Positions 61,701 to 64,000 of a stretch of DNA of 64,000 nucleotides are shown one piece after another. Under the pieces are notes generated by a model that was given only the letters and a program-made list of their open reading frames with translations, did no database searches and was not told the DNA's origin. The position numbers were made by a program, and so were the translations under genes. Numbering within the stretch: position 1 is the first letter of the stretch; each line of letters starts with the position of its first letter. Source of the DNA: Eleginops maclovinus (Eukaryota > Chordata > Actinopteri > Perciformes > Eleginopidae); NCBI RefSeq assembly GCF_036324505.1, contig NC_086368.1:21248378-21312377 (forward strand). The letters run 5' to 3'.

Positions 61701-64000
61701 TCAGACGGGGATGAATAATTTAATACCGAGACAAAGAATAATAAATATCTAGCTGGCAGAAGCTGATTACAACTCAGATAGCAGCTCCAGACAATTAGAA
61801 GTGAGAAAAAGTGACAATATTTTCAGATGATGGTTATTAACTCAAAGTATTTCTTTTGATTAAAGTTAATACAGACGGCATTTCAACTTCTCCCCCTCTA
61901 GCGTTTCCAGTGGTATATACGTTGGTGCTTCTCTCTTTTACTGTGAATGAAAAATATGACCTATAAACAGAACAACATTGTCAAAGTTAGGCTAATAGGT
62001 TACAGATGGTTGCGTTATATTCTACAGCCATTACATTGTGCAATAAACATTAACAACATAATGATCAGTTGAAACAATTTTACTCGTGGGACTAAAGTCC
62101 GATATTGCTCACATTTCAGTGTTTGAAAGGCATCATCACTTCCTGTTGGCAGCTCTTGTTAACACAGACACACACTCTGATAACAGCATCTGCCACAACG
62201 ACTAAAGGTCAACCTGTGATTGAAGTCTTTATGTGAGAGAATTCATCGGAGCCCGGGACACTGAATGATGTGTTTTGTATGCAGACAGTCGCACTGTATT
62301 CCAATTGAGGCATCACACTGTGATACTGAGCCCCTAATCCGTGTTGTTCATGCTCACGACTGTGCAGGAATGTGTTCCTCATAGCAAGCAAGTGATTAGT
62401 TTCTTCTTTAACGTTTCAGAATGGTATTCTGTGTCACGGACAGACAAACTCTCCATTGTAATTACACTCTGAGTCATTCCTTTTCTCCCACTTGCCAAAA
62501 TTTGGTATGCTATCGCTACGGTGACCCGGCTACCATTGTAGTGTCTATGTTTCCATTTCATTTACAGCTCATCTATCCATTTATTTCCTGCTAAATCACT
62601 TTACAGGCTGTTTCTCTGATGGCAGAGTAGCAAAATTAGGCAAAAAAAAGAGATCACAAACAGATTCTCTTTGTCCTCACAGGAGACTGAGTGTCTCTCG
62701 TTAAACCTTGTGTATGTTGTCTAAATACAGAGGGAAATAAACAGTACACAATGAGACACAGTAAGTAAGCCATATTTGAGCCTTCGGGATTGTCAAAATG
62801 GGATCAATTCAACAACAATGCATCATAAATAACATGGCAAATGAGCTATTGTCATTTCGAAAATAAACAAAATGATTAAGATGCACTTCTGGTATGTGTA
62901 TAAATGATGATGCAGCGTGGATGACAAATACAGTCTAAGGTCCTTCATATCTTAAAAGGGCCTATGTTGTACATTTTAACAATAAGAATGTTAAGTCAAA
63001 AAGATAACCTTTGTTATGAGCAGACTGTTCATAAACACTACTCTTTTACTATATACATAATTCGAGTTTTACTTTGAAAGCTGTAAAATATCATTGTGAG
63101 GCTGAGGCACATCAGTCTTGTTATACGGAGAGGAAATGAGGAGCCTTTCCACTTTTGAGAGCAAACCTCTGAAGTGTCACAGTGGCTGAAGGCTGGTGAA
63201 GCTCAACCTTGCCTGACCTCGCTGCGGTGTCACACCCCCGAGATGTATGAAACCTTATATGCTGTTCACAGACCCAGAGCGAATCTTGGCTTTGCCTCAT
63301 ACACTGTGTATTGTGTTACTGTTTCCAGTGCTCACTCAACAATAAAGCAGATTCAGGATGTTTTGGGGGTTATTTAAGGTTGTCCTGTGGTTTAGTTACA
63401 CCTGTGTTTGTTCTACCGTGCCCAGGTAAAAACAAATGAACTAATGAACCAAATGTGTTGAATTGTTTCATGATTGACTCAATAACTAAAACATTTGCAA
63501 CAATGTGAGTCATTTCTGTTGCTTTTAGAAAAGAGAAAAACAACAACAAAATGTAATCAGAGACTAGTGGCATCATGAGCAGGAAAGAAATTGATATGGT
63601 ACAACTTAAGTCTACAGATTTGTTCTTATTACTCACAGTTATCAAACACCAACACCATAGTGACATACAGGTGCTTCAATTCCCCTTATCTGATTATACA
63701 CTTCATTTGGGAATGAATAGCATAATATACATAATAAATGCACATGTTACACTTCATTTGCATCTGTAGGTTACTGTAATGTGCATAAATAACAAACTAA
63801 TTAATGTCCTTTACACATTTGTTGTATCATTTCACAAGTTATAATTGTAATTAATAATGCAGGAACCACATGTTTTTGTTATATCTGCTTTACATGTCTT
63901 GTTCTGTTCTTGCTCCATCAATAATTGGACTTTCAATGAGTTTTTCCCCTTTGTGGAGTCGGCTCCATTGACATTCTCTCAGCATCCCACCATAAACCAG
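58750..64000. other. Gene-free right end of the window
   Basis: About 5.2 kb with no recognisable exon, RNA gene or defined mobile element. Several patches (about 61080-61300, 61640-61830 and 62150-62580) are low in simple repeats and balanced in composition; these could be conserved non-coding DNA, but nothing in a single sequence proves it. Confidence 0.45.

Overview
This window looks like teleost fish genomic DNA. It carries K8-like and epidermal-type type II keratin genes with the standard nine-exon type II keratin structure, short introns, very long (CA/GT)n tracts and tetranucleotide microsatellites, and several short DNA transposons of kinds common in ray-finned fish. The only protein-coding genes I can support are keratins. 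The species cannot be named from the sequence alone.

Layout. (1) 1-310, minus strand: first exon (head domain) of a type I keratin that runs off the left edge. (2) 311-8142: a divergent spacer with a degraded interspersed repeat, a TTAA-flanked MITE, a hAT element with an 8-bp target duplication, a ~440-bp (CCTA)n array and two (GT)n tracts just upstream of the next promoter. (3) 8143-12518, plus strand: a K8-like type II keratin gene, nine exons, with a long glutamate-rich tail. As given, its reading frame is broken by three single-base indels. (4) 13-27 kb: a gene-free spacer. (5) 27441-30865: an intact type II keratin gene (488 aa predicted). (6) 31.3-34.8 kb: spacer with two hAT non-autonomous elements (927 bp and 304 bp). 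(7) 36252-38635: an intact type II keratin gene (477 aa predicted). (8) 38.9-41.2 kb: an insertion with nested inverted-repeat elements. (9) 42754-45136: a near-identical tandem copy of gene (7) with two frameshifts, probably a pseudogene. (10) 45.4-64 kb: about 18.6 kb with no recognisable gene, holding large simple repeats, a 17-bp minisatellite and a few sequence-balanced patches that might be conserved regulatory DNA.

How the genes fit together. Keratin filaments are obligate heteropolymers of one type I and one type II chain, so a head-to-head type I / type II pair (1-310 and 8143-12518) resembles the linked K18/K8 arrangement. The three downstream type II genes share a proximal promoter with a CATAAAAG box 115-116 bp before the start codon and form a local expansion. 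A ~1.27-kb segment (exon 3 to exon 8) is almost identical in exons and introns between the genes at 27.4 kb and 36.3 kb, although the flanking introns, head, tail and UTRs differ. That pattern points to gene conversion.

No previously undescribed gene system is evident. The points most worth checking are the putative conversion tract, the acidic-tailed K8-like gene with its three frame breaks, the decaying tandem copy, and the well-delimited hAT elements.
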